From Ignavibacteriales bacterium (GTDB lineage: Bacteria; Bacteroidota; Ignavibacteria; Ignavibacteriales; Melioribacteraceae), in the NCBI GenBank assembly GCA_026390795.1, contig JAPLFG010000003.1, forward strand, positions 1,240,001-1,304,000: a stretch of DNA of 64,000 bases. Reading direction: 5' to 3'. Position 1 is the first letter of the stretch. Each line of letters starts with the position of its first letter. This document shows positions 37,006 to 44,648 of the stretch, piece by piece. Under the pieces are notes generated by a model. It did not search any database. It was given only the letters and a program-made list of their open reading frames with translations, and was not told the origin of the DNA. The position numbers and the translations under genes are program-made.

Positions 37006-39651
37006 ATGATGCATCCGAAGAGTTTTGAAGAGATTCCGAAAGCATACAATCCCAAAGAGACCGAAGACAAATGGTATAAGTACTGGGAAGATCATAAACT
37101 ATATCATTCTGAAGTTGATGAAAACAAAATTCCTTACACAATTGTAATTCCCCCGCCGAATATTACTGGCATTCTTCATATCGGTCATGTACTTAACAAC
37201 ACTCTTCAAGATATTTTCATTCGTTACAAAAGAATGAAAGGATTTAACGCATGCTGGGTACCGGGAATTGACCATGCTTCAATTTCTACGGAAGCTAAAG
37301 TTGTTGCGTTACTTAAAGAAAAAAATATTACTAAAGACGATATCTCGCGCGAAGAGTATTTAAAACATTGTTATGAATGGAAAGAAAAATACGGCGGAAT
37401 AATTTTTCAGCAGTTACGTAAACTGGGCGTTAGCTGCGATTGGCAGCGTGAACGTTTTACGATGGATGATCATTATTATAAAAAAGTAATTGAAGCATTT
37501 GTTCAACTCTATAAAGAAGGATTGATTTACCGCGGTTATAGAATGGTTAATTGGGATCCGGCTTCTAAATCTGCAATCTCCGATGAAGAAGTTTTTTTCA
37601 AAGAAGTTCAAGGAAAACTCTGGTACTTAAAATATCCGGTAAAGGATTCGAATGAGTTTGTAATTGTTGCAACCACGAGACCCGAGACAATGCTCGGCGA
37701 TACCGGAATTGCAGTAAATCCGGAAGATGAGCGATACAAACATCTCATCGGTAAGACTATAATTCTTCCGATTATCGGCAGAGAGATTCCGCTTTTTGCT
37801 GATGAATATGTTGACAAGGGATTCGGGACTGGTGCAGTTAAAGTTACACCCGCACATGATGTGAACGATTACGATATGGGAATGCGCCATAAACTTGAGA
37901 TCATAAATATATTTAATGAAGACGCATCAACAAACGGAAACGTACCGCAGGAATTCCAGGAATTAGACCGTTATGTAGCCAGAGCTAAAGTTGTTGCACG
38001 TCTTGAACAACTTGGATCGATTCACAGAATTGAAGACTATACTAATAAGGTCGGCTACTCTCAACGCGGTAATGTGCCTATCGAACCGTATCTGTCGGAA
38101 CAATGGTTTATGAAAATGGATGATCTTTGTAAGCCGGCTCTTCAAGTTGTGCTCGATGGAAAAGTTAAATTTCATCCCGGTCATTGGGTTAAGACTTACG
38201 AACATTGGATGTCGGGAATACGCGATTGGTGTATCTCGCGTCAGTTATGGTGGGGACATCGCATACCGGTTTGGTATCATAAAAACACACAAGAAATTTA
38301 TTGCGAAGTCGAACCGCCGAGGGACATTGAGAATTGGCATCAGGAAGAAGATGTTTTAGATACGTGGGCATCAAGCTGGTTGTGGGCTCAGGATGTTTTT
38401 ACAAATCAACGAGACCAAGATTATTATTACCCAACAGATCTTCTTGTAACAGCACCTGATATTATTTTCTTCTGGGTTGCGCGAATGATAATTGCCGGAC
38501 TCCATTTTAAAAAGCAAATTCCATTTAAAGATGTTTACCTAACAAGTCTTGTTCGCGATATGCAAGGGAAGAAAATGAGCAAGTCTCTTGGCAACTCGCC
38601 CGACCCACTTGATCTTATTGATGAATACGGTGCCGATGCCCTTCGATTTACAATAATTTATATAGCGCCGCTCGGGCAGGATGTTATGTTCAGCAGCGAT
38701 AAGTGTGAAATTGGAAGAAACTTTGCCAACAAAATGTGGAATGCCGGAAGATTTTTATTAATGAATCTTGCATCGCGGCCCGACGGAACACCTGGCATTA
38801 AACTGAATCCGGCATTGAAAGAAAAACATATTGATTTCACCGACCGCTGGATCATGTCCCGCTTTCAGACTACACTTAAAGAACTGAACGACTCCTTTGA
38901 TAAATTCGAAGTTAACAATGCATCCAAAATTGTTTACTCTTATGTATGGAACGACTTCTGCGATTGGTACATTGAACTCTCAAAACAGCGCTTGTATTCC
39001 GCGGATGAGGAAGTAAAATCGGCAGTACTTACTCGCGCAATTTCTCTGTATGAAGAAATGCTCAAACTCGTTCATCCATTCATGCCATTTATCACAGAAG
39101 AGATTTGGCAATTGCTCGATGAACGAAAAGACGGCGAAAGTATTTCTACTTCTCTTTTCCCGCAGTTCAATGAAAAACTGATTAATAAAAGCGCCGAAGA
39201 AGAAATTCTATTTGTACAGGACGTTGTAACGGCAATCAGAAACATTCGCGGCGAAATGAATCTTCCTCCGTCAAAACAGATTAATGTTTTTTTGAATAGC
39301 AGCGCCGTGACGCCGGAACAAGAAAGATATATGAAGTCACTTGTAAGAATTAATGAACTTACCGTTGATTCTAAAATGCTCAAACCGAAAGCGAGCGCTT
39401 CTGCCGTTGTGAAGGGCTGCGATATTTTCATCCCGCTCGAAGGTTTAATCGATCTTAATGTTGAGCGTGCCAGAATCGAAAAAGAAATTGCTCGCCTGTT
39501 ATCTTCGTTTGAAAATGTCCGCAAAAAACTTTCGAATGAAGCATTTGTTGCAAAAGCTCCTGCAGATGTGATTGATAAGGAAAAGACAAAGTTAGCCGAC
39601 TGGGAAAAGTCGTTGGTAAAACTTCAATCAATTTTAGAAGATCTTAACTAG
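37006..39651 (+). CDS. valS: Valyl-tRNA synthetase
   Basis: A class I aminoacyl-tRNA synthetase of about 881 residues. HIGH motif: PPPNITGILHIGHVLNN; KMSKS: GKKMSKSLGNSPDPL; editing-domain segment TTRPETMLGDTG; and a C-terminal coiled coil (ERARIEKEIARLLSSFENVRKKL). It charges tRNA-Val. Two adjacent ATG codons (37006, 37009) precede the conserved segment; the frame stays open to 36907, but the extra residues (rich in basic and leucine residues) are not part of the family. A GGTGGTACC string in the leader recalls a T-box but the structure is not there. Confidence 0.95.
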   Translation: MMHPKSFEEIPKAYNPKETEDKWYKYWEDHKLYHSEVDENKIPYTIVIPPPNITGILHIGHVLNNTLQDIFIRYKRMKGFNACWVPGIDHASISTEAKVVALLKEKNITKDDISREEYLKHCYEWKEKYGGIIFQQLRKLGVSCDWQRERFTMDDHYYKKVIEAFVQLYKEGLIYRGYRMVNWDPASKSAISDEEVFFKEVQGKLWYLKYPVKDSNEFVIVATTRPETMLGDTGIAVNPEDERYKHLIGKTIILPIIGREIPLFADEYVDKGFGTGAVKVTPAHDVNDYDMGMRHKLEIINIFNEDASTNGNVPQEFQELDRYVARAKVVARLEQLGSIHRIEDYTNKVGYSQRGNVPIEPYLSEQWFMKMDDLCKPALQVVLDGKVKFHPGHWVKTYEHWMSGIRDWCISRQLWWGHRIPVWYHKNTQEIYCEVEPPRDIENWHQEEDVLDTWASSWLWAQDVFTNQRDQDYYYPTDLLVTAPDIIFFWVARMIIAGLHFKKQIPFKDVYLTSLVRDMQGKKMSKSLGNSPDPLDLIDEYGADALRFTIIYIAPLGQDVMFSSDKCEIGRNFANKMWNAGRFLLMNLASRPDGTPGIKLNPALKEKHIDFTDRWIMSRFQTTLKELNDSFDKFEVNNASKIVYSYVWNDFCDWYIELSKQRLYSADEEVKSAVLTRAISLYEEMLKLVHPFMPFITEEIWQLLDERKDGESISTSLFPQFNEKLINKSAEEEILFVQDVVTAIRNIRGEMNLPPSKQINVFLNSSAVTPEQERYMKSLVRINELTVDSKMLKPKASASAVVKGCDIFIPLEGLIDLNVERARIEKEIARLLSSFENVRKKLSNEAFVAKAPADVIDKEKTKLADWEKSLVKLQSILEDLN

Positions 39652-39741
39652 AACTAGAAAAACTCTCTAAATAAGCATTCTCTCAATTCTTCGGATTAGA
39701 ATCTTATGGTTCTTTACTTCACGGAACCTATTCTCTATATT

Positions 39742-39751
39742 AACGTACGTT
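39742..39751. promoter_or_regulatory. Candidate TetR-family operator
   Basis: AACGTACGTT is a perfect 10-bp palindrome; the pairing resumes after one mismatch on each side (AT/AT, 39739-39754). It lies 19 bases before the TetR start codon at 39771, a common place for an autoregulatory operator. The motif resembles TGAACG..CGTTCA-type sites of this family. Confidence 0.5.
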
Positions 39752-39770
39752 CATTAAACATTTGAGTTCA

Positions 39771-40370
39771 ATGAAACTTACAAATACAAAAGAGAAAATA
39801 CTTAACGCTGCCCTTGATTTCTTCTCTATTAACGGCTATTCGGGTGCATCAATTCGGCAGATTGCTCGTTCTGTAGGAGTTCGTGAAAGCGCAATCTACA
39901 ATCATTATAAATCCAAAGAAGAAATTTTTCTTGCAATCCTTTCCTCTTTTAGAGTAAAGACAATTAGCAAAGAAATCCTTAGTGATGATTTGCTGGATGA
40001 AGTTATTAATCCGGAAAAATTTCTTAAAAAGTTTGCGAAGCGACTAATCGAACATTGGAACAGTCCGACGGAAAGAAAATTCATCCGGATTCTTCTAATG
40101 GAACAGTTTACGCGTGTTGGCAACAAAGAACTTTCTACTACCGATTACCTAAGTGAGCTCCGAGAAATTTGCAGATTGATCTTTGGGGAAATGGTTAAGA
40201 CAAAAATCATTAAGCCGTTGGAACCGGGTCTTTTGGCGGAAGAATTTACAGCAAATCTTTTTCTTCTCCGAACTGAATATCTCTCTTCCGATGACGCCAT
40301 AAACATAAATAGTGTAATAGAAAAAGCTAATAAACATGTTGAGTTTTTCTGGGAGGCAATAAAAATATAA
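39771..40370 (+). CDS. TetR/AcrR-family transcriptional regulator
   Basis: A 199-residue repressor. The N-terminal DNA-binding domain (residues 1-50) has the expected helix-turn-helix: ILNAALDFFSINGYSGASIRQIARSVGVRESAIYNHYKSKEEIF. The C-terminal ligand domain (60-199) is divergent and its ligand unknown. I start at the ATG; a TTG nine bases upstream is in frame. A palindrome lies directly upstream, suggesting autoregulation. No obvious target gene sits next to it: the following gene is 375 bases away. Confidence 0.92.
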   Translation: MKLTNTKEKILNAALDFFSINGYSGASIRQIARSVGVRESAIYNHYKSKEEIFLAILSSFRVKTISKEILSDDLLDEVINPEKFLKKFAKRLIEHWNSPTERKFIRILLMEQFTRVGNKELSTTDYLSELREICRLIFGEMVKTKIIKPLEPGLLAEEFTANLFLLRTEYLSSDDAININSVIEKANKHVEFFWEAIKI

Positions 40371-40745
40371 TAGCCTTTTAATGAAACTTTCTTGGCTTTG
40401 TGTCGTGTAATAAATTAAAATTAGCAAAGCACTTCAACTGCTCTTTATCTTTTCTCCAATTTTATTTTATTTTAAGTGAAGAGATTTTTGAACATGTTGT
40501 TTTTGAGAAAGAGCCAACAAAATAAGCTTTATGTCGCATCCAGTAACTAAAGTGAAAAGTTGTTCTACAAAGATCTAATTGCAGTACACAGAACTGAATT
40601 ATACTTACGCCGGGGATTATAAAAATAATTTGCTGTGTCATTCTAATTAACAATTGGGCGGGGTTGGATTCAAAATGAATCATTCCCAGATCCAATTTGT
40701 TGACAGTTGTAGAGACTGATGCTTAGAATGATAAATGGAGGTAAT
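40371..40745. other. 375-base gene-free stretch
   Basis: No protein gene, tRNA or recognised riboswitch. The frames that exist have no initiation signals. Near its end are two nested inverted repeats: GATTC/GAATC (40667-40671 and 40677-40681) within TTGGAT/ATCCAA (40664-40669 and 40690-40695), which could form a leader hairpin just before the dehydratase gene. The rest is AT-rich without clear structure; promoters for the dehydratase/BMC genes should be here. Confidence 0.5.
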
Positions 40746-41705
40746 ATGTTTCTTCAATACGAACCCAACAAACATAACATTATTCAAGCACACGATTGGA
40801 TACAAAACAGAATTCACCGTACGCCTATTTTTTCTTCTAAATCATTAAATGCAATTTTAGAATGTAGACTCTACTTCAAATGTGAAAACTTTCAAAAAGT
40901 CGGCGCATTTAAATATAGAGGCGCAAGCCTGGCTGTATTATCTCTGCCCAAAATGGATTTTAAAAAAGGTGTTGCAACGCATTCATCCGGCAATCATGCT
41001 GCCGCGTTGGCGCTTGCAGCAAAGATGAGAAACATTCCCGCGTATATTGTAATGCCGCGCACCGCTCCGCAAATTAAGAAGATAGCAGTTGAAGGCTATG
41101 GTGCTAAAATAATTTTTTGCGAACCGACACTCAGCGCAAGGGAAGAAGCTCTTGCAAAAGTTGTCGCAGAAACTGGAGCCACGTTTGTTCATCCCTACGA
41201 TAATTACACAATTATTACCGGACAGGCGACCTGTGCAAAAGAAATTTTTGAAGAGTTGGGAGAATTGGATTTCGTAATTTCTCCGGTTGGCGGGGGCGGA
41301 TTATTAAGCGGAACTTGCTTGAGCGCAAAATATTTTTCTCCCAATACAAAAGTCATTGGGGCAGAACCGAAAGGTGCAGACGATGCGTTCCGATCATTAA
41401 AAGAAGGCGCCATTCAACCATCTACAAATCCAAAAACTATTTGCGATGGCTTGCTTACTCAACTAAGCGAAAAAACTTTTTCTATTATTCAGAAAAATGT
41501 AAGCGAAATAATTACAATCGAAGAAGAAACTATTATCTCTGCAATGAGAATGATCTGGGAAAGAATGAAAATTATTGTTGAACCTTCCGCCGCGGTTCCC
41601 CTCGCAGTGGTTTTAGAGAACAAGAAAAAATTTCTTGGTAAGCGGGTTGGTTTAATTCTTTCTGGTGGAAATGTTGATTTGAACAAACTTCCGTGGGTCA
41701 AATAG
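40746..41705 (+). CDS. Threonine/serine dehydratase-like PLP enzyme
   Basis: A 319-residue fold-type II PLP enzyme. The Schiff-base lysine is in KVGAFKYRGA; SSGNHAAAL binds the substrate and SPVGGGGLLSG the PLP phosphate. Length fits the single-domain catabolic threonine ammonia-lyase or serine racemase group without an ACT domain. I start at the ATG with GGAGG four bases upstream; a start at 40719 is less likely. It lies 54 bases upstream of a microcompartment shell gene, so it may be in one transcript; an enzymatic link is not known. Confidence 0.87.
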   Translation: MFLQYEPNKHNIIQAHDWIQNRIHRTPIFSSKSLNAILECRLYFKCENFQKVGAFKYRGASLAVLSLPKMDFKKGVATHSSGNHAAALALAAKMRNIPAYIVMPRTAPQIKKIAVEGYGAKIIFCEPTLSAREEALAKVVAETGATFVHPYDNYTIITGQATCAKEIFEELGELDFVISPVGGGGLLSGTCLSAKYFSPNTKVIGAEPKGADDAFRSLKEGAIQPSTNPKTICDGLLTQLSEKTFSIIQKNVSEIITIEEETIISAMRMIWERMKIIVEPSAAVPLAVVLENKKKFLGKRVGLILSGGNVDLNKLPWVK

Positions 41706-41759
41706 ATACAATAAGTAAATCATTAAAAGAAAAATATATAAGTAATTACGGAGTTGTAA

Positions 41760-42038
41760 ATGACGCTAGAAGCATTAGGTATGATTGAGACAAAAGGACT
41801 TATCGGCTCAATTGAAGCTGCCGACGCTATGGTAAAAGCAGCAAATGTAAAATTAATTGGCAAAGAGACAATCGGCGGCGGGTACGTAACCGTTATGGTA
41901 CGCGGAGATGTTGGTGCAGTAAAAGCAGCTACAGATGCCGGCGCAGCAGCAGCCCAAAGAGTTGGCGAACTTGTTTCTGTTCATGTCATTCCTCGTCCAC
42001 ATAGCGATGTTGAAATGATTCTTCCCTCAACAAAATAA
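41760..42038 (+). CDS. Bacterial microcompartment shell protein, BMC-H (PduA/EutM type)
   Basis: A 92-residue single-BMC-domain protein that forms hexameric tiles of a protein shell around metabolic enzymes. The family hallmarks are [39 protein letters not shown] and [15 protein letters not shown]. The central pore loop, residues 36-41, reads ETIGGG. An ACGGAG SD is six bases before the start, the same as in the next gene, which begins 18 bases on. No other shell (BMC-P or BMC-T) gene is in the window. Expected place: part of a polyhedral organelle in the cytoplasm. Confidence 0.95.
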   Translation: MTLEALGMIETKGLIGSIEAADAMVKAANVKLIGKETIGGGYVTVMVRGDVGAVKAATDAGAAAAQRVGELVSVHVIPRPHSDVEMILPSTK

Positions 42039-42056
42039 TTTTTACGGAGATTTGAG

Positions 42057-42836
42057 TTGGGACAGAGTTTATATTCACTTAAGAACGAGATAATAGAAGT
42101 CGGGAAAAGAATGTATGCAAGGGGATACGTTGCATCTAACGACGGCAACATTAGTGTGCGTCTTGACGAAAATAAAATTTTAATAACTCCATCCGGCGTT
42201 AGCAAAGGATTTATAAACGCATCCGACTTGATAATAGTAAATCTTGAAAGCGCTGTTTTGAGCGGAAATAAAAAACCTTCCTCCGAACTTCCGATGCATT
42301 TGCAAATTTATAAAGAAAGATCCGATGTAATGAGTGTCTGCCATGCACATCCAATCTATGCAACCGGATTCGCAGTCGCAGGCATTCCTCTCGATATGTG
42401 CGTCCTGCCCGAGGTAATTATTTCACTCGGCATTGTTCCGTTAGTAGAATACGGCACTCCGGGAACAAGTGAGTATTTCAATTCAATGATGAAATATTTA
42501 AAACAACACGATGCATTTCTTCTGGCAAACCATGGCGTGGTTACTGTTGGAAAAGACATTTTAAGCGCATATCACAAAATGGAAACGGTCGAACACTTTG
42601 CCAACATAATTTTTGTTTCACTTCAATTAGGAAAAATTAATATTCTTCCTCAAGAGCAAATAGCAAAATTAATAAGTCAGCGGGAGAAATTTGGAATGAC
42701 AACAACAGCGGCATGTGCGCCGCAAACTGAAGATGCAAAATCGTTTAGTGCCAAGGAAAAGACAGAAATTCCAAATAAAGAATTAATAAAGAAAATTACA
42801 GATGAGATTTTGGGGCAACTTCATAAACAAAAATAA
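42057..42836 (+). CDS. Class II aldolase (L-fuculose-phosphate aldolase type) with probable encapsulation peptide
   Basis: A 259-residue zinc aldolase. The core (1-212) has the class II aldolase/adducin fold with SNDGNIS (28-33), catalytic Glu77 (SSELPMH), zinc ligands His96 and His98 (CHAHP) and His159 (ANHG). The likely reaction splits fuculose- or rhamnulose-1-phosphate into DHAP and lactaldehyde. Residues 213-259 are an added tail: a flexible linker and then an amphipathic helix (238-256, IPNKELIKKITDEILGQL), the design of encapsulation peptides that send enzymes into microcompartments. Start is TTG with GGAGA six bases upstream; it is 18 bases after the shell gene. Confidence 0.9.
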   Translation: MGQSLYSLKNEIIEVGKRMYARGYVASNDGNISVRLDENKILITPSGVSKGFINASDLIIVNLESAVLSGNKKPSSELPMHLQIYKERSDVMSVCHAHPIYATGFAVAGIPLDMCVLPEVIISLGIVPLVEYGTPGTSEYFNSMMKYLKQHDAFLLANHGVVTVGKDILSAYHKMETVEHFANIIFVSLQLGKINILPQEQIAKLISQREKFGMTTTAACAPQTEDAKSFSAKEKTEIPNKELIKKITDEILGQLHKQK

Positions 42837-43077
42837 TGCTTAATGATTTTTCTATTAGGCATTTCAAAACATTGCACCGATTAGCTTCATACAGTACAAA
42901 TTATATTCGTTAATCCGTTGTGTGAATTAGGATGTAAACCGTTAAAACGGTTCTAACGTTTTGTTTTGTGTTCTAACCCCCTCGATTAATCGCGGGGTTA
43001 ATCACTGTAACAATGATTTTTTTACTGTTTCAACAGTTTATTAAACTATATTTTTTGATTCACACAACACGTATTCA
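42837..43077. other. Intergenic region ending the BMC gene run
   Basis: 241 bases without a gene between the aldolase (plus) and the lipid kinase stop (minus), mostly filled by the inverted-repeat element described separately. It would stop transcription from both sides. Confidence 0.5.
42917..43068. repeat. 152-bp multi-hairpin inverted-repeat element
   Basis: The ends are GTTGTGTGAAT (42917-42927) and its perfect reverse complement ATTCACACAAC (43058-43068). Inside are three hairpins: AACCGTT/AACGGTT (42937-42943, 42946-42952), TAACCCC/GGGGTTA (42974-42980, 42994-43000) around CGATTAATCG, and ACTGTT/AACAGT (43024-43029, 43032-43037), followed by the palindrome AGTTTATTAAACT (43035-43047). 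This looks like a REP/MITE-type element; no open frame is in it. Confidence 0.7.
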
Positions 43078-43971
43078 TTATTTAATAAATACTTCTATCG
43101 CATCATGTAAACATTCAACTTCAATCGGAGTGCTCCCCATTAATTGTCCGTCCGGTGTAAGAATCTTAGCCGGAATAGTTTCAATTTTTATCCGTTTTAC
43201 TTTAAAAGTCTCGACTTCTTTCATCTGAACATGTGTGCCTGTAAATATTTTTGGAAGACATTGCAGAACTTTTATGCGGCTCAATTTATTTAACAAAGTA
43301 ACATCGAGCAGACCATCATCAATTTTAGCTGAAGGAGCCATTAGAAAATCTTTGCCTGTATATCTTGAATTAGAGATTTCCGTAAAGACATTTTCGCGTT
43401 CAATTATTTTTCCATCAACTTCCATTCGCAGATTGAATGATTCCAACGCGATCGTTCTGTATAACACACCAAGTATATACGAAAGGTCACCGAACATTTT
43501 TAGTTTGAGTGCTATTGCTGCAATGTCCGTTACAAAACCGAATCCCAATATGTTTAAAAAATAATATTTCTTTTCTTCGGTTGTAAAAACTCCAACATCA
43601 ACTTTTCTAGTTCTGCCGGATAGAATTGCGTCTATTGCCTCTTCCCATCTCTCGGGTACCAAATCAAGGTCACGAGCAAAAGCATTTCCCCTTCCGATCG
43701 GAATTACTCCCACCGGAATTCTTTTTGCAGATTCGTTTGCAAAATATCCATTCAGCATTTCAAAAATGGTCCCATCGCCGCCGGAGACTACAACACCGTC
43801 AAAATTTTCGAAATTCAGATTTTTAATAATCTCTGTTCCGTGCCCGGCATATTCGGTTTGGGCAGAATCAAAATCTATTTTCCTTTTAGAAAGGGCATTT
43901 TTTATTCTTGAAAAATATTTAATTCCATTTTTATTTCCGGAAGCCGGATTATTCAAGTAGAATATTTTCAT
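43078..43971 (-). CDS. Diacylglycerol kinase-family lipid kinase
   Basis: A 297-residue member of the DAGK/YegS family. The catalytic-domain signature VVSGGDGTIFEMLNGY (the GGDGT loop) is near residue 70, and RIPVGVIPIGRGNAFARDL binds the nucleotide. The C-terminal beta domain contains DFLMAPSAKIDDGLLDV. It phosphorylates a lipid such as diacylglycerol or a related sphingoid-type substrate at the membrane. Its stop is nine bases beyond the right end of the hairpin element. Confidence 0.92.
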   Translation of the reverse strand: MKIFYLNNPASGNKNGIKYFSRIKNALSKRKIDFDSAQTEYAGHGTEIIKNLNFENFDGVVVSGGDGTIFEMLNGYFANESAKRIPVGVIPIGRGNAFARDLDLVPERWEEAIDAILSGRTRKVDVGVFTTEEKKYYFLNILGFGFVTDIAAIALKLKMFGDLSYILGVLYRTIALESFNLRMEVDGKIIERENVFTEISNSRYTGKDFLMAPSAKIDDGLLDVTLLNKLSRIKVLQCLPKIFTGTHVQMKEVETFKVKRIKIETIPAKILTPDGQLMGSTPIEVECLHDAIEVFIK

Positions 43972-44049
43972 GTGTGAATTCTTATTTTATTTATGGTGAT
44001 TAATTGGGTTCGAAATTAACGGTTAGTTGATTGGCATTCAAGGATTGAA

Positions 44050-44080
44050 AAATAAAAAGGCCGCGATGCGCTCGGCCTTA
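44050..44080 (-). terminator. Rho-independent terminator of the DJ-1/PfpI gene
   Basis: On the minus strand the stem AAGGCCG/CGGCCTT (44057-44063 and 44073-44079) with a nine-base loop is followed by a T-rich tail (TTTTTATTTTTC). It lies 14 bases after the stop of the DJ-1/PfpI gene. Confidence 0.8.
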
Positions 44081-44094
44081 AATTAATCTTCAAA

Positions 44095-44619
44095 TTAGTT
44101 TGTCATCACTTTTATAATTGCTTCACAGAACATCGGCAAATCATCCGGCTTTCTGCTTGACACCATATTTCTATCGACCACAACCGGTTCATCAAGCCAG
44201 ATTGCGCCGGCATTTTCTATATCATCCTTAATTCCGGGTGTCGAAGTACACGTATATCCATTCATAATCTTTGCGGAGATTGTTATCCACCCCGCGTGAC
44301 ATATATATGCAACAAGTTTATGGTTATCGTTAAACTGTTTTGTTAATTCCAACACTTTTGCAACTCTCCGCAATTTATCCGGCGCAAACCCACCGGGGAT
44401 TACAAGTCCGCTAAAATCTTCTTCTTCAACGTCGTTGTAGGATGCATCAGACTTACATGGATAACTATGTTTACCTTGGTATATTTTATTAGCTTCCGGA
44501 CCCGCAACAATAACTTGAGCGCCCTCTTCGATCAGTCTAAGTTTTGGATACCACAACTCAAGATCTTCGTAGGCATCCTCAACAAACATTAATATTTTTT
44601 TTCCTGCAAGTTTTTTCAT
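44095..44619 (-). CDS. DJ-1/PfpI-family protein
   Basis: A 174-residue class I glutamine amidotransferase-like protein. The nucleophile elbow is AYICHAGW, with the Cys-His pair at the typical place, and the upstream GGFAPDKLRR holds the conserved glutamate/GG region. PfpI relatives act as proteases, deglycases or general stress proteins; the activity here is uncertain. A good terminator follows. The SD-like AGGAA precedes the start. Confidence 0.9.
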   Translation of the reverse strand: MKKLAGKKILMFVEDAYEDLELWYPKLRLIEEGAQVIVAGPEANKIYQGKHSYPCKSDASYNDVEEEDFSGLVIPGGFAPDKLRRVAKVLELTKQFNDNHKLVAYICHAGWITISAKIMNGYTCTSTPGIKDDIENAGAIWLDEPVVVDRNMVSSRKPDDLPMFCEAIIKVMTN

Positions 44620-44648
44620 TTCTATTCCTTTCTTTCCTAATTAAGATT

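Noticed and set aside
40462-40695. 77-residue open frame on the minus strand in the gene-free stretch
   Set aside because: No SD, no domain, atypical composition, and it lies in a leader region with inverted repeats.
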